Source of the DNA: Natrarchaeobius halalkaliphilus
GTDB lineage: Archaea > Halobacteriota > Halobacteria > Halobacteriales > Natrialbaceae
Direction of reading: 5' to 3'
Assembly: GCF_003841485.1 (NCBI RefSeq)
Contig: NZ_REFY01000004.1
Coordinates: 434,001-498,000, forward strand
Length of the DNA stretch: 64,000 bases
Position 1 is the first letter of the stretch. Every line of letters starts with the position of its first letter. Below, piece by piece: positions 51,490-62,749 of this stretch. The position numbers were made by a program, and so were the translations under genes. Under the pieces are notes generated by a model. It was not told the origin of the DNA. It saw nothing but the letters and a program-made list of their open reading frames with translations, and searched no databases.

Positions 51490-52956
51490 TCATCCGTCCG
51501 TTTCCGAGGAGTCCCCGACGAGTGCCGCCTCGAGGACCTCGAGAGTGTGTGTGATCTCGTATCCCGTCCCGTGTTCCATCTGCATGGAACAGGTCGGACA
51601 CTCGGTGAGACCGGTTCGAGCGTCGGCGTCGGCCATGTGTTCGAACATCTCCTCGCCGATCTTCATGGACGTTTCGTAGTTCTCCGCCTTCCAGCCGTAG
51701 GTCCCCGAAATGCCGGAACAGGAGTCCCCCACGTCGTGTACGTCGATCCCGTCGATTGCGTCCATCACTTCGATCGTCTGTCCATTGAGACCCTGATTAC
51801 GTGAATGACACGGTGCGTGATAGACGAAGTCGTCGAACTCCGCTCCGACGGACGTTCCCTCGAGTTCGGCCTCGAGATCCTCGTGAACGCGGAGGTACTC
51901 GACTGCGTCCCAGGTGTTCGCGGAGACGTCCTCGGTTCCCTCGAAGTCGAACAGTTCGGGATACTCCTGGCGAATCGACATCGAACAGGAGCTACAGGAG
52001 GCGATGATATCTGCGCCGTTCTCGATCGCGTCCGCGAGTTCCGCGACGTTGGTCTCTGCGGCCCGTCGAGCGTCCTCCAGCATGCCGTTTGCGAACATCG
52101 GCGTGCCCGAACAGTGCTGGTCCGGGACCAACACCTCGTAGCCGAAGCGTTCGTAGACGCGCACGAGCGCTTTTCCGACCTCGGGCGTGTTGTAGTTCGA
52201 GTAACAGCCGTGGAAGTACGCGATTCGTTTGTCTTCGCTCGGTTGGTTCGACTCGCCTCGCCGTTTCGAGGCCGCGTTGTCGCCTCGCTTTTCTCGCGCA
52301 TCCTGCGCTCTCCGTTTCGAGGCCGCGTTGCCGCCTCGCTTTTCCCGCGCATCCTGCGCTCTCCGTTTCGAGGCCGCGTTGCCGCCTCGCTTTTCCCACC
52401 ACTCACGGAACGTTTCCGTCGCGAACGCGGGCAACTCGCGCTCGCTCGTGATCCCGAGGGTCTTCTCACCGAGCCACTTGGTTATCGACAGCCCCAGTAC
52501 GAAGTTCGCCGTTCGGGGGAACGTGGCACCGAGTGGAGCGAACCGCCGGTAGTTCGCCAGCATCCGATTTCGAAGGTACTCCCGGGAAAGTTTGCTCATG
52601 GTCTGCTCGACGTACTCGCCTCGAGCCGTGTTGTGCATCTGTGAAAGGGGCACGGAAGACGGGCAGGCGCTATCACAGCGCATACAGTTCGAACACTTCA
52701 TCACCGAGTCGTCGATGTCGTGGTCGTCCTGGCGCTTGAGCCGCCACTGTTCGGGTCCCTGGAACTTCGGTCCGGGAAACTCGTCGTCGACCGCGGCGAC
52801 CGGGCAGTTCGTATCGCACGTCGAACACTTGTAACAGTCGTCCGCACCCGGCCTGAGATCCATCTCCTCGGCTTCGGGGAAGACCTGGATCGGCTCGAAC
52901 TCGTCGTCTCCCTCGTCCGGTGCGCCGCCGTCGATCGGTTGCTCTGCGTCACTCAT
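51490..52956 (-). CDS. glpC: Anaerobic-type glycerol-3-phosphate dehydrogenase, subunit C
   Basis: Iron-sulfur, membrane-associated subunit that passes electrons from GlpAB to quinone. The 488-residue protein has two 4Fe-4S motifs (CYKCSTCDTNCP near residue 41, CSNCMRCDSACP near 88) and two CCG domains (YFHGCYSNYN, DQHCSGTPMF; YHAPCHSRNQG, DSCSGISGTYG). Between them lies an insertion of about 50 residues made of three EKRGGNAASKRRAQDAR-like units, absent from the usual family. The start at 52956 (MSDAEQPIDGG) is chosen; it overlaps the stop of a small ORF by ATGA. Haloarchaea use this GlpABC complex in aerobic glycerol use despite its bacterial name. Confidence 0.95.
   Translation of the reverse strand: MSDAEQPIDGGAPDEGDDEFEPIQVFPEAEEMDLRPGADDCYKCSTCDTNCPVAAVDDEFPGPKFQGPEQWRLKRQDDHDIDDSVMKCSNCMRCDSACPSSVPLSQMHNTARGEYVEQTMSKLSREYLRNRMLANYRRFAPLGATFPRTANFVLGLSITKWLGEKTLGITSERELPAFATETFREWWEKRGGNAASKRRAQDAREKRGGNAASKRRAQDAREKRGDNAASKRRGESNQPSEDKRIAYFHGCYSNYNTPEVGKALVRVYERFGYEVLVPDQHCSGTPMFANGMLEDARRAAETNVAELADAIENGADIIASCSSCSMSIRQEYPELFDFEGTEDVSANTWDAVEYLRVHEDLEAELEGTSVGAEFDDFVYHAPCHSRNQGLNGQTIEVMDAIDGIDVHDVGDSCSGISGTYGWKAENYETSMKIGEEMFEHMADADARTGLTECPTCSMQMEHGTGYEITHTLEVLEAALVGDSSETDG
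52261..52397 (-). repeat. 51-bp tandem minisatellite inside glpC (2.7 copies)
   Basis: Units at 52261-52311, 52312-52362 and a partial third to about 52397. Each full unit codes a 17-residue basic, hydrophilic EKRGGNAASKRRAQDAR-like segment, so copy number can change without frameshift. Units 2 and 3 are almost identical, which points to recent expansion. Confidence 0.9.
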
Positions 52957-53051
52957 GATATCACCCGTAACAGTCGCTTGCCCGCGAGTTCGTGCGTCGT
53001 CGAATCGACGCTCGCCGGCAGTTCGTCGCTCATCGGCGAGTCGTCGCTCAT
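52953..53051 (-). CDS. Hidden 32-codon ORF coupled between glpB and glpC
   Basis: A complete reading frame of 32 residues fills exactly the space between glpB and glpC. Its ATG (53051) overlaps the glpB stop as ATGA, and its TGA overlaps the glpC ATG as ATGA. It begins MSDDSPMSDELPAS and ends HELAGKRLLRVIS. The start contains an 18-bp tandem duplication (exact 15-bp core at 53023-53037 and 53041-53055) and resembles the start of glpC (MSDAEQP). It may be a translated microprotein, a coupling device that keeps ribosomes loaded between the two subunits, or a decayed duplicated gene start. No homology recognised. Confidence 0.5.
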   Translation of the reverse strand: MSDDSPMSDELPASVDSTTHELAGKRLLRVIS

Positions 53052-54358
53052 CGGCCACCCACCTCGGCCGCACGCGTTCCGGCGACGTAGCCGGTCGCAA
53101 GCGAGACGCCGGATCCCGACTTCTCGGCCGCGAAGTCGTAGCCACCGAGGACGGCACCGGCGGCGGACAGGTTCGAGAACTCCGGGACACCGTCCGCCGC
53201 GAGCGGACGAAGGTCACGGTCGACTTCCAGTCCGAACCGTGCGTAGGGCTGGTCACCGAAAACGTCGTCGACGAACCAGTCGTAGCGGTCCGCGGGATGT
53301 GAGACGTGACAGTCGAAGATCGGTTCGTAGACCCGCTCTCGATTCGAGTCGACACCCTTGCCGACCAGCCCGCCCGTCGCGAGGACGTACTGGTCCGCCC
53401 GATGAGGGACCTCGGCCCCGTTCCGATCGACGACGACGTGGTCGATCCGATCGGTCGTCCCGCCCGCCGTTTCGGCCGTCGTCTCGTAGTCGACCACCGG
53501 AACGCCAGACGTCAGCCGAACGCCGGCGTCCTCGAGTGCGTCGTACAGCAGCCCCTCGAGTCGCATTCCGGGGAGACTCGGCGGTCCCATCGGCACCTCG
53601 AAGACGTCGACGCCGAGCGCCTCCGCGAGTTCCTCACGGACCGTCTCGACGCGGTCGTCTCCCAGTATCGCGGGGAATCCGACCCGGGATTCGTCCTCGA
53701 GATGAGTATCGACGCTCGCGGCGAGCGCGTCGCGTGCGGACCGCTCTCCGGAATCCGCGTCGACGACCTCGTCTCGGTCGAGCAGGTGGGCGTACCGCGT
53801 GATCTTCGCATCGTCTCTGCGGATTCCGGGGAACGAGAGCGTCACGCCGCGAGCGTCGAAGGGGACGCCGGCTGCCTCGAGGTGACGCGCGGCGAGCGGT
53901 GCGTCGAAGTCGGGCAGCGTTTCGAAGCCGACCAACAGCGTCTCGCGGGTATCGCTCGCAAGTCCCGGTGCCGTCGAGGCGGGATATCTGGCCGTCGGTT
54001 TGACGGTCCCGCCGTAGGTCGGAACGAGCGCGTTGCGGTCGGTGTGGCCGCCCTCGTACGCCCCGTCGACGACGCGATCGAAAAACGCGAGCGCCTCGCG
54101 GACGGCGTCGGTGCCGACGCGCTCGTACGGATGACCCGTCGGGAGCGCCTCGAGCGCGTCGAACGGGTCTGCGAGCGGTCCCTCTCCCGCCGGCGTATAA
54201 CCGAGCACGTCGATCAACCCGCTCGCGTGACGGAGCGTGCTCTGTCTGTGCGTAACCAGTCGAACCCGCGCGTCGGGATCGGTCTCGAGGGCGGCGAGTG
54301 CAGCGGTCGCTCCCGCGATCCCGCCGCCGACGACGAGGACGTCGTCCTCGATTGCCAT
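53048..54358 (-). CDS. glpB: Anaerobic-type glycerol-3-phosphate dehydrogenase, subunit B
   Basis: Flavoprotein partner of GlpA that links the catalytic subunit to GlpC. The 436-residue protein starts with an FAD-binding motif (DDVLVVGGGIAGATAALAAL), has GLIDVLGYTPAG and VGFPAILGDDRVE typical of GlpB, and ends with FSNLSAAGAVLGGYDFAAEKSGSGVSLATGYVAG, the second part of the dinucleotide site. Its ATG directly follows the glpA stop (no spacer), and its stop overlaps the small ORF before glpC, so the operon is glpA-glpB-small ORF-glpC. Confidence 0.95.
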   Translation of the reverse strand: MAIEDDVLVVGGGIAGATAALAALETDPDARVRLVTHRQSTLRHASGLIDVLGYTPAGEGPLADPFDALEALPTGHPYERVGTDAVREALAFFDRVVDGAYEGGHTDRNALVPTYGGTVKPTARYPASTAPGLASDTRETLLVGFETLPDFDAPLAARHLEAAGVPFDARGVTLSFPGIRRDDAKITRYAHLLDRDEVVDADSGERSARDALAASVDTHLEDESRVGFPAILGDDRVETVREELAEALGVDVFEVPMGPPSLPGMRLEGLLYDALEDAGVRLTSGVPVVDYETTAETAGGTTDRIDHVVVDRNGAEVPHRADQYVLATGGLVGKGVDSNRERVYEPIFDCHVSHPADRYDWFVDDVFGDQPYARFGLEVDRDLRPLAADGVPEFSNLSAAGAVLGGYDFAAEKSGSGVSLATGYVAGTRAAEVGGR

Positions 54359-56080
54359 CTATCGATCCCCCTGGTCGAATGCGTCGTACTCGAGGTCGGC
54401 TGCGGTCGATCCCGACCCGATCGCTCCGGGACGGACGTCCCGATCGGCTTCCGACCTCGCGGGATCGTAATCCCGGTTCATCGTCGTCGCGTGCAACGCG
54501 TAGTTGAGCATCGCTTGCGAGAGTTGCTCCCCCCAGAGGGCGTGTCGTTGCCCCTTCCAGCGCTCCTGAAACAGTTCGTCGAGCGCCGCTCGAGCCGTCG
54601 CTTCGTCGTGGTCGGGGTGGAGTTCGTTCGCCATCCCGACGCAACAAAAGCCGCCCTGGCAGTTGCCCATCGACGCGCGCGTTCGGATTCGGACCGCGTT
54701 CAGGTCCGAGCCGGACTGCGAGACGGCGTCGCGAACCTCCGCGCGGGTGACCCCTTCACACGCACAGATAACGGGATTCGGATCGTCGGTCTCGAGGACC
54801 TCTCGAGAGCGACTCCCCAGTCGCTTCGTGCTGCGACGGGCGACCGGGGAGCGAAGACCGAACCGGTCCATTCCCTCCTCGAGCGCGGCGATGTTCTCGC
54901 TCCCCGGCAGCGGTCGATCGGCGGTCGAACAGTGAGCGGTCACACCGAGTTTCTCACAGACGTGATCCGAAATCTCCTCGGCCATCGCGCGATACGTGGT
55001 GAACTTGCCGCCGACGATACTGCTCACGCCGGTGACGCCGTCGCGGTCTTCGTGATCGATCAAGAAGAAATCCCGCGTGATGTCCGTCGGATCCCGAGTG
55101 CCCGTTTCGGGGGGTTCATACAGCGGCCTGACGCCCCAGAACGACCGAATCGTGCGTGCGTCCTCGAGAATCGGAACGAGATCGGAGAGGGTATCGATCA
55201 TCATATCGACCTCCCACTCGGCTTCCGGGTAGTCGTCCGGGTCGGTGACCTCCTCGTCGGTGGTACCGAGGATCGCCGTCGTTTCGTGCGGGACGATGAT
55301 GTCGGCGTCGCCCTTCGGCCGACAGCGATTGATGACGGTGTCGACCTGCCGGACGTTCATGATCGTCATAACTCCCTTCGACGGGCGAACTGCGACGTCG
55401 AGGTCGGCCATCGCTCCGATCTGGCCGGCCCAGGCCCCCGTCGCGTTGACGACGTACTCGGCGGTGATCGCTTCGGTACTGCCGGGCGATTGATGGACGC
55501 GTTTTCCGGGCCCGGAGTCGTGTCGAACCCGGACACCGTAGACGTCCTCGCCCTCGCGCAACAGGTCGATCACCTCGGCGTGCGTCTCGATTCGTGCGCC
55601 GTGGTTCTCGGCGTCGATCGCGTTCGCGACGCAGAGTCGGAACGGATCGACAGCGCCGTCGGGAACGGAGATTGCGCGCTCGATGTCGCTGGCGAGATAC
55701 GGCTCGCGTTCCCGCGCCTCCCGTCCGGAGAGAACGCGAGCCGGGATGTCACACGCGCGACACCCCTCGAGTTTCTCCCGGAAGTACTCGTCGCTGTCCT
55801 CGGGTCGCTGGACGAACAGCCCCCCGGTCATCTCGACGCAGTGACCGGCGATCTCCCGGAGGATCTCGTTCTCCTCGATACACTCGGTTGCACTCGCCCG
55901 ATCGGATACCGCATATCGTCCCCCGCTGTGCAAGAGGCCGTGCATTCGGCCAGTAGTTCCATCAGTTAGATTGCCCCGCTCGACGAGGGTTACCTCGAGG
56001 CCGCGCATCGCCAGATCACGGGCGATACCGCAGCCGGTGGAGCCGCCGCCGAGGACGAGGACGTCCGTGTCGGTTGCCAT
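54359..56080 (-). CDS. glpA: Anaerobic-type glycerol-3-phosphate dehydrogenase, subunit A
   Basis: Catalytic subunit oxidising sn-glycerol-3-phosphate to dihydroxyacetone phosphate. The 573-residue protein has the FAD motif [22 protein letters not shown], then [25 protein letters not shown] typical of GlpA/GlpD, and a C-terminal BFD-like [2Fe-2S] domain ([13 protein letters not shown] ... [10 protein letters not shown]). First gene of the glp operon. On the minus strand an ataaaataaa TATA-like box (56110-56119) lies about 35 nt upstream. It is divergent from glpK, the kinase that supplies its substrate. Confidence 0.96.
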   Translation of the reverse strand: MATDTDVLVLGGGSTGCGIARDLAMRGLEVTLVERGNLTDGTTGRMHGLLHSGGRYAVSDRASATECIEENEILREIAGHCVEMTGGLFVQRPEDSDEYFREKLEGCRACDIPARVLSGREAREREPYLASDIERAISVPDGAVDPFRLCVANAIDAENHGARIETHAEVIDLLREGEDVYGVRVRHDSGPGKRVHQSPGSTEAITAEYVVNATGAWAGQIGAMADLDVAVRPSKGVMTIMNVRQVDTVINRCRPKGDADIIVPHETTAILGTTDEEVTDPDDYPEAEWEVDMMIDTLSDLVPILEDARTIRSFWGVRPLYEPPETGTRDPTDITRDFFLIDHEDRDGVTGVSSIVGGKFTTYRAMAEEISDHVCEKLGVTAHCSTADRPLPGSENIAALEEGMDRFGLRSPVARRSTKRLGSRSREVLETDDPNPVICACEGVTRAEVRDAVSQSGSDLNAVRIRTRASMGNCQGGFCCVGMANELHPDHDEATARAALDELFQERWKGQRHALWGEQLSQAMLNYALHATTMNRDYDPARSEADRDVRPGAIGSGSTAADLEYDAFDQGDR

Positions 56081-56379
56081 CCCGTTATCGATACCTGGAT
56101 GCCCCCGTCCTTTATTTTATCGGTGGTGGACGACCACCCATAATAATTAACTGGAACGGGTGGATCAGTGGTCGAGTTCGGACGACCGGTCGGTTGGTCG
56201 GTCAGGTACAGGTACGATCGGCCCGAGTGACGGATAGTGGACGACATCGGCGTCTTCGCTCGAGTCAGGACATCCGGGTCGCCAGTATGCCAACGTTTAT
56301 AACGATCGTAGAAGTCATTTACCAGTAATATGGGACCGATAGTAACTATACCTCGAGTCGACTCCAGGGGTGATCGGGG
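56081..56379. promoter_or_regulatory. Divergent glpA/glpK control region with inverted repeat
   Basis: A 299-nt divergent promoter region. An inverted repeat ggtggt-ggacg-accacc spans 56122-56138 just upstream of the glpA TATA-like box (56110-56119), placed well for a regulator such as GlpR. AT-rich words (ataataatta, 56140-56150) follow. Toward glpK, ataactatac (56340-56350) lies about 30-40 nt before its ATG. Confidence 0.5.
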
Positions 56380-57918
56380 ATGACGGACCGGACGTACGTC
56401 GGTGCCGTCGACCAGGGGACGACCGGCACCCGGTTCATCGTGTTCGACCACGGCGGCCGGGTCGTTTCCAACGCCTACGAGAAACACGAGCAGTACTATC
56501 CGGAACCCGGCTGGGTCGAACACGATCCCATCGAGATCTGGGAGAACACGAAAACGGCAATCACTCGAGCGCTCGGTCAGGCGAGCATCGGTCCCGAACA
56601 GCTCGAGGCGATCGGCGTGACGAACCAGCGCGAGACGACGGTGCTGTGGGACGCGGAGTCCGGAACGCCAGTCTACAACGCGATCGTCTGGCAGGACCGA
56701 CGAACGACCGATCGGATCGAACAGCTCGAGCGAAACGGTGCGATCGAAACCATTCGCGAAAAGACCGGCCTCGAGCCCGACGCGTACTTCTCCGCGACCA
56801 AAGCGGAGTGGTTGCTCGAAGAGGCCGATCCGATCAAGATGGAGCGCGCTCGTCCCGCAGACGTCCGCGACCGTGCCGAACGTGGCGAGATTCGGTTCGG
56901 AACGATCGACAGCTGGCTCATCGATAACCTCACCGGCGAGCACGTCACCGAAGTCACGAACGCCTCGCGGACGATGCTCTACAACATCCACGACCTCGAG
57001 TGGGACGACGACCTCCTCGAGACGTTCTCGGTCCCACGGGCAATGCTGCCCGAAGTCCGCCCCTCGAGCGACGACGAGACCTACGGAACGACCGATCCCG
57101 ACGGATTTCTCGGTGCCGAGGTCCCCATCGCGGGAGCTCTCGGTGACCAGCAGGCCGCACTCTTCGGCCAGACCTGTTTCGACGCCGGCGACGCCAAGAA
57201 CACCTACGGAACCGGATCGTTCTTCCTGATGAACACCGGCGACGAGGCGGTCACGTCGGATCACGGCCTGCTCACCACGATCGGCTTCCAGCGGTCGGGT
57301 GAAGACGTTCAGTACGCCCTCGAGGGGTCGATTTTCGTCACCGGAGCCGCCATCGAATGGCTCGAGGACGTCTCACTGATCGAAAGCCCAGCGCAGACGG
57401 CCGAGCTCGCCAGAAGCGTCGAGTCGACCGACGGCGTCTACGTCGTTCCCGCGTTCACCGGACTCGGCGCACCCCACTGGGATCAGCGCGCACGCGGCAC
57501 GATCGTCGGCATGACGCGTGGCACTCGTCGAGAGCACATCGTCCGGGCGACGCTCGAGTCGATCGCGTTCCAGACAAGAGACGTCGCGGAGGCCATGGAG
57601 GGCGACTCGGGAATCGAGATGACCGCTCTGAGAGTCGACGGCGGTGCCGTCAAGAACAACTTCCTCTGTCAGCTCCAGTCCGATATTATCGGCACGCGGA
57701 TCGTCCGACCGGTCGTCGACGAAACGACCGCACTGGGATCGGCCTACGCCGCCGGCCTCGCCGTCGGCTACTGGGACGACCTCGAGGAACTACGAAGCAA
57801 CTGGCGTGTCGACCGCGAGTTCGATCCGGAACTGGATGCTGTCGCCGCCGACGAGCGTCACGAGCGCTGGACGGACGCCGTCGACCGATCGCGCGACTGG
57901 GCTCGAGACGAGCGCTGA
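56380..57918 (+). CDS. glpK: Glycerol kinase
   Basis: Phosphorylates glycerol to sn-glycerol-3-phosphate with ATP, the entry step of glycerol catabolism. The 512-residue FGGY-family enzyme has YVGAVDQGTTGTRFIVFD (ATP site; the usual T-S-T-R reads T-G-T-R), NQRETTVLWDAESG, YNAIVWQDRRT, the Asp in GALGDQQAALFGQ, and the FGGY signature GAPHWDQRARGTIVGMTRGTRREHIVRATLESIAFQTRDV. It is divergent from glpABC, and the product feeds that complex. Its end is 7 nt from the convergent katG. Confidence 0.97.
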   Translation: MTDRTYVGAVDQGTTGTRFIVFDHGGRVVSNAYEKHEQYYPEPGWVEHDPIEIWENTKTAITRALGQASIGPEQLEAIGVTNQRETTVLWDAESGTPVYNAIVWQDRRTTDRIEQLERNGAIETIREKTGLEPDAYFSATKAEWLLEEADPIKMERARPADVRDRAERGEIRFGTIDSWLIDNLTGEHVTEVTNASRTMLYNIHDLEWDDDLLETFSVPRAMLPEVRPSSDDETYGTTDPDGFLGAEVPIAGALGDQQAALFGQTCFDAGDAKNTYGTGSFFLMNTGDEAVTSDHGLLTTIGFQRSGEDVQYALEGSIFVTGAAIEWLEDVSLIESPAQTAELARSVESTDGVYVVPAFTGLGAPHWDQRARGTIVGMTRGTRREHIVRATLESIAFQTRDVAEAMEGDSGIEMTALRVDGGAVKNNFLCQLQSDIIGTRIVRPVVDETTALGSAYAAGLAVGYWDDLEELRSNWRVDREFDPELDAVAADERHERWTDAVDRSRDWARDER

Positions 57919-57925
57919 CGGATTT

Positions 57926-60398
<2,473 letters not shown>

Positions 60399-61085
60399 AT
60401 GAGTTCCGATCCGCCGATCGTCCTCGACATCGATGGAACGCTGACTCGCCCGGATCGCTGGGGGCTCGATCCGAGAGTTCTCGATCCGATTCGCGAGTGG
60501 GATAGCCCGGTCGTAATCGCAACCGGCAAAGCGTTTCCCTATCCGGTCGCACTCTGTCACTTTACCGGGATTCCGGAACTGGTCGTCGCTGAAAACGGCG
60601 GCGTCGTCTACACCGGCGAGAACGTCTTCGTTACCGCCGACCGGGACGCAGCCAGGGCCGTGACAGACGAGTACCGCGCGGCCGGCTACTCGCTCGGCTG
60701 GCCCGCGGACGATACCGTAAACCGCTGGCGCGAGAGCGAAGTCGCCGTCAATCGCGACCAGCCCCTCGAGCCCCTCCGTGCGATCGCGGCCGAGTACGGA
60801 CTCGAGGTCGTCGACACCGGCTACGCCTACCACGTCAAGGAACCGGAACCCAACAAAGGCGACGGCGTCTCCCGGCTCGCCGCCCACGTCGGGTTCGAAC
60901 TGGGCGACGCCGTGGCCGTCGGGGATTCGATCAACGACGTCTCGACGTTCGAGGTGGTCGGCAGTAGTTTCGCCGTTTCGAACGCCGACGAGGACGCCCG
61001 GGCCGGTGCCGACGAGGTCGTCGAGCAGTCCCACGCAGACGGGACGCTCGCGGTCCTCGAGCGTGTTCGAGGGACGAACGAATAA
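60399..61085 (+). CDS. Phosphoglycolate phosphatase (archaeal HAD type)
   Basis: HAD-superfamily phosphatase of 228 residues, predicted to dephosphorylate 2-phosphoglycolate. The nucleophile motif is VLDIDGTLT, motif II lies in VVIATGKAFPYP, the lysine in EPNKGDGVSRL, and motif IV reads AVGDSINDVSTFEVVG. The cap (residues about 80-150) is of the type C2b/Cof family seen in archaeal TA0175-like enzymes. It stands between katG and a Nudix gene and is likely leaderless. Confidence 0.88.
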   Translation: MSSDPPIVLDIDGTLTRPDRWGLDPRVLDPIREWDSPVVIATGKAFPYPVALCHFTGIPELVVAENGGVVYTGENVFVTADRDAARAVTDEYRAAGYSLGWPADDTVNRWRESEVAVNRDQPLEPLRAIAAEYGLEVVDTGYAYHVKEPEPNKGDGVSRLAAHVGFELGDAVAVGDSINDVSTFEVVGSSFAVSNADEDARAGADEVVEQSHADGTLAVLERVRGTNE

Positions 61086-61112
61086 GCGGTCTGACACCGG
61101 GGTGATCGACGG

Positions 61113-61715
61113 CTACACGTCCAGCAGCCCGTCCTCTTTTGCGAGTAACAGTGCCGAGAGCGTCGAGTCGTTCGCCGGCAGCGCTCGAGCGCGCTCGAGC
61201 GCCTCCGCGACCGGAACAGTGGTCACGTCGAGGAACTCGTTCGAATCAAGTTGCCGCTGACCGGGTCCGAGATCCTCGGCGTAGACGACTCCCCGGTCGT
61301 GACGAAGCACGCCGGTTGCGACGGCATACTCCTGTAACAGCGCGGTGCTCGAGGGACGAAAGCCGGTTTCTTCCTCGAGTTCGCGCGCCGCAGCCGTCGT
61401 GTAGGACTCGCCGTCCTCGACGATGCCAGCGGGGAGTTCGAGGTGAGTTTCCCGGATCGGCGGACGATACTGCTCGACGAACAGGAGACGGTCGCCGTCC
61501 ACCGGGTCGCCGCTGTCTTTCACAGCACCGTCGACCGACGGAACGAGATCACCATCGACGCGGGCAACGACGACGACCGCGGGCGGTAACGACGCCCAGT
61601 AGTAGCGTTTCTCCGTTCCGTCGGGCTGTTCCAGCAGGTCGTAGCCGCCGTCGTACCAGCCCGTCTCGTACTCGGTCACTTCCTCGAGGAGGGTCCACTC
61701 CGTCGACTCGGTCAT
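61113..61715 (-). CDS. Nudix hydrolase, ADP-ribose pyrophosphatase-like
   Basis: Hydrolyses a nucleoside diphosphate linked to another moiety, probably ADP-ribose. The 200-residue protein carries the Nudix box GIVEDGESYTTAAARELEEETGF, preceded by LLFVEQYRPPIRETHLELPAG, the phrase typical of ADP-ribose pyrophosphatases. An N-terminal strand region (EVTEYETGWYDGGYDLLEQPDG) has haloarchaeal character. It converges on the phosphatase gene. Exact substrate not determined from sequence. Confidence 0.88.
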   Translation of the reverse strand: MTESTEWTLLEEVTEYETGWYDGGYDLLEQPDGTEKRYYWASLPPAVVVVARVDGDLVPSVDGAVKDSGDPVDGDRLLFVEQYRPPIRETHLELPAGIVEDGESYTTAAARELEEETGFRPSSTALLQEYAVATGVLRHDRGVVYAEDLGPGQRQLDSNEFLDVTTVPVAEALERARALPANDSTLSALLLAKEDGLLDV

Positions 61716-61772
61716 ACCGGAATGCTGGACGCGCGGGTCGATAATAGCTGGCGTTTTGCTCGAGCGCGGACT

Positions 61773-62183
61773 CTACAGAACGTCCCGATACAGTCGTCCG
61801 AACGCTTGCCGGCGAAGCGTCGCCACCGCCGCGTCTTCCTCGTCCTGAAACGTTGCCGCGACCCCCCGTTCGTCGGGCCCGGCGTGCCAGACGACGTTGT
61901 CGACGTTCTCGTTGCCGACCTCGGTGATATCGTGATCGGTGGACTCGAGCCAGGACTCGTACTCCGCGCGGCTTCCCACCGTCACTTCGAGCAGGCTGGC
62001 AAAGAGCGCGTCTCGAGCGGTCTCGACGACGTCGCTCGTCACTCGCTCGTCGTACTCTTCTCGGTCGAACTCCATCGTCCGCGCGACCTCCCGAACGACC
62101 GTCTGGGCCGCGGGTCCGATCGATTCGTAGGCGGCGCGTGCGTCTTCGGGCGACTCGAAATCGAACGTTCCCACCGTATGCAT
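61773..62183 (-). CDS. Conserved haloarchaeal small protein (DUF5809-type)
   Basis: A 136-residue protein that I recall as haloarchaeal DUF5809 (number from memory). Start at 62183 (MHTVGTFDFESPEDARAAY) is chosen because upstream codons are Arg-rich and noncoding in appearance. Conserved-looking phrases are GPAAQTVVREVARTMEFDREEY and DNVVWHAGPDERGVAATFQDEEDAAVATLRRQAFGRLYRDVL. It is highly acidic, soluble and helical. It follows a zinc-ribbon-like gene by 25 nt on the same strand, so the two are probably cotranscribed. Function unknown. Confidence 0.78.
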   Translation of the reverse strand: MHTVGTFDFESPEDARAAYESIGPAAQTVVREVARTMEFDREEYDERVTSDVVETARDALFASLLEVTVGSRAEYESWLESTDHDITEVGNENVDNVVWHAGPDERGVAATFQDEEDAAVATLRRQAFGRLYRDVL

Positions 62184-62208
62184 ACGGAGACGCTCGAGGG
62201 GCGGATAG

Positions 62209-62670
62209 TTACGCGTTTTCGTTTCCGTCCCCCTCGCTGGGCTCGTCCGTCGATCGGCCCGTCTCCGACTCGCCGTGATCGCCATCGTCGGATCCACTCG
62301 AAGCCGCCATCCGTCGAGTCAGCCGTCGAGCCTCCTCGAGGACACCGGCGGCCTCCGTCGTCAGATCGCCGCGTTCGGTCGCGCGGCGCTGACCGGCGAG
62401 CCCGTCCTCGAAGCCGGACGGTCGACCAGGCTCGTGAGTAGCTCCGTGAGCGTGGCCGGAGTCGTCGAACGACGGCGTCTCGATTTCGGGTGCCTCGGCG
62501 CTGACGATCGCTCCGAGCTCCGCTGGGCTACGATCAGCCCAGTCCGGGGCGTGGTCGTCGAGCCACTCGAGGTGATCCTCTCGACCGACCGAGGCGGTGA
62601 CTGCGAGGTGGTTCGCGAGGTGAACAGCGTCGGCCTGTTCGGCGTCACAGACCGGGCAGGCGTATCCCAT
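62209..62670 (-). CDS. Zinc-ribbon-like haloarchaeal protein (DUF5810-type)
   Basis: A 153-residue protein beginning GYACPVCDAEQADAVHLANHLAVTASVGREDHLEWLDDH, with Cys-x-x-Cys and a His pair (His17, His21) forming a probable zinc-binding site like a C2H2 finger. The rest is acidic and low-complexity, ending in a Ser/Asp/Glu-rich tail. The start at 62670 is chosen since the metal motif begins at residue 4. I recall this as haloarchaeal DUF5810, next to DUF5809 in many genomes. Function unknown. Confidence 0.78.
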   Translation of the reverse strand: MGYACPVCDAEQADAVHLANHLAVTASVGREDHLEWLDDHAPDWADRSPAELGAIVSAEAPEIETPSFDDSGHAHGATHEPGRPSGFEDGLAGQRRATERGDLTTEAAGVLEEARRLTRRMAASSGSDDGDHGESETGRSTDEPSEGDGNENA

Positions 62671-62749
62671 GTGTAGTGGTAGGCGGCCCCCGATAAAACG
62701 TCCACGCAACGGACACCGGATATCACAGAAGCGTGGCCGCCGTCGCGGG

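Noticed and set aside
52957-53355. N-terminal extension of GlpC giving a 621-residue protein
   Set aside because: The extension overlaps glpB in another frame and is Ser/Arg/Thr-rich; the ATG at 52956 fits the family.
53306-55969. 887-codon open frame on the plus strand
   Set aside because: It is antisense to glpB and glpA, whose motifs are certain. Long antisense frames are common in GC-rich, ctcgag-rich haloarchaeal DNA.
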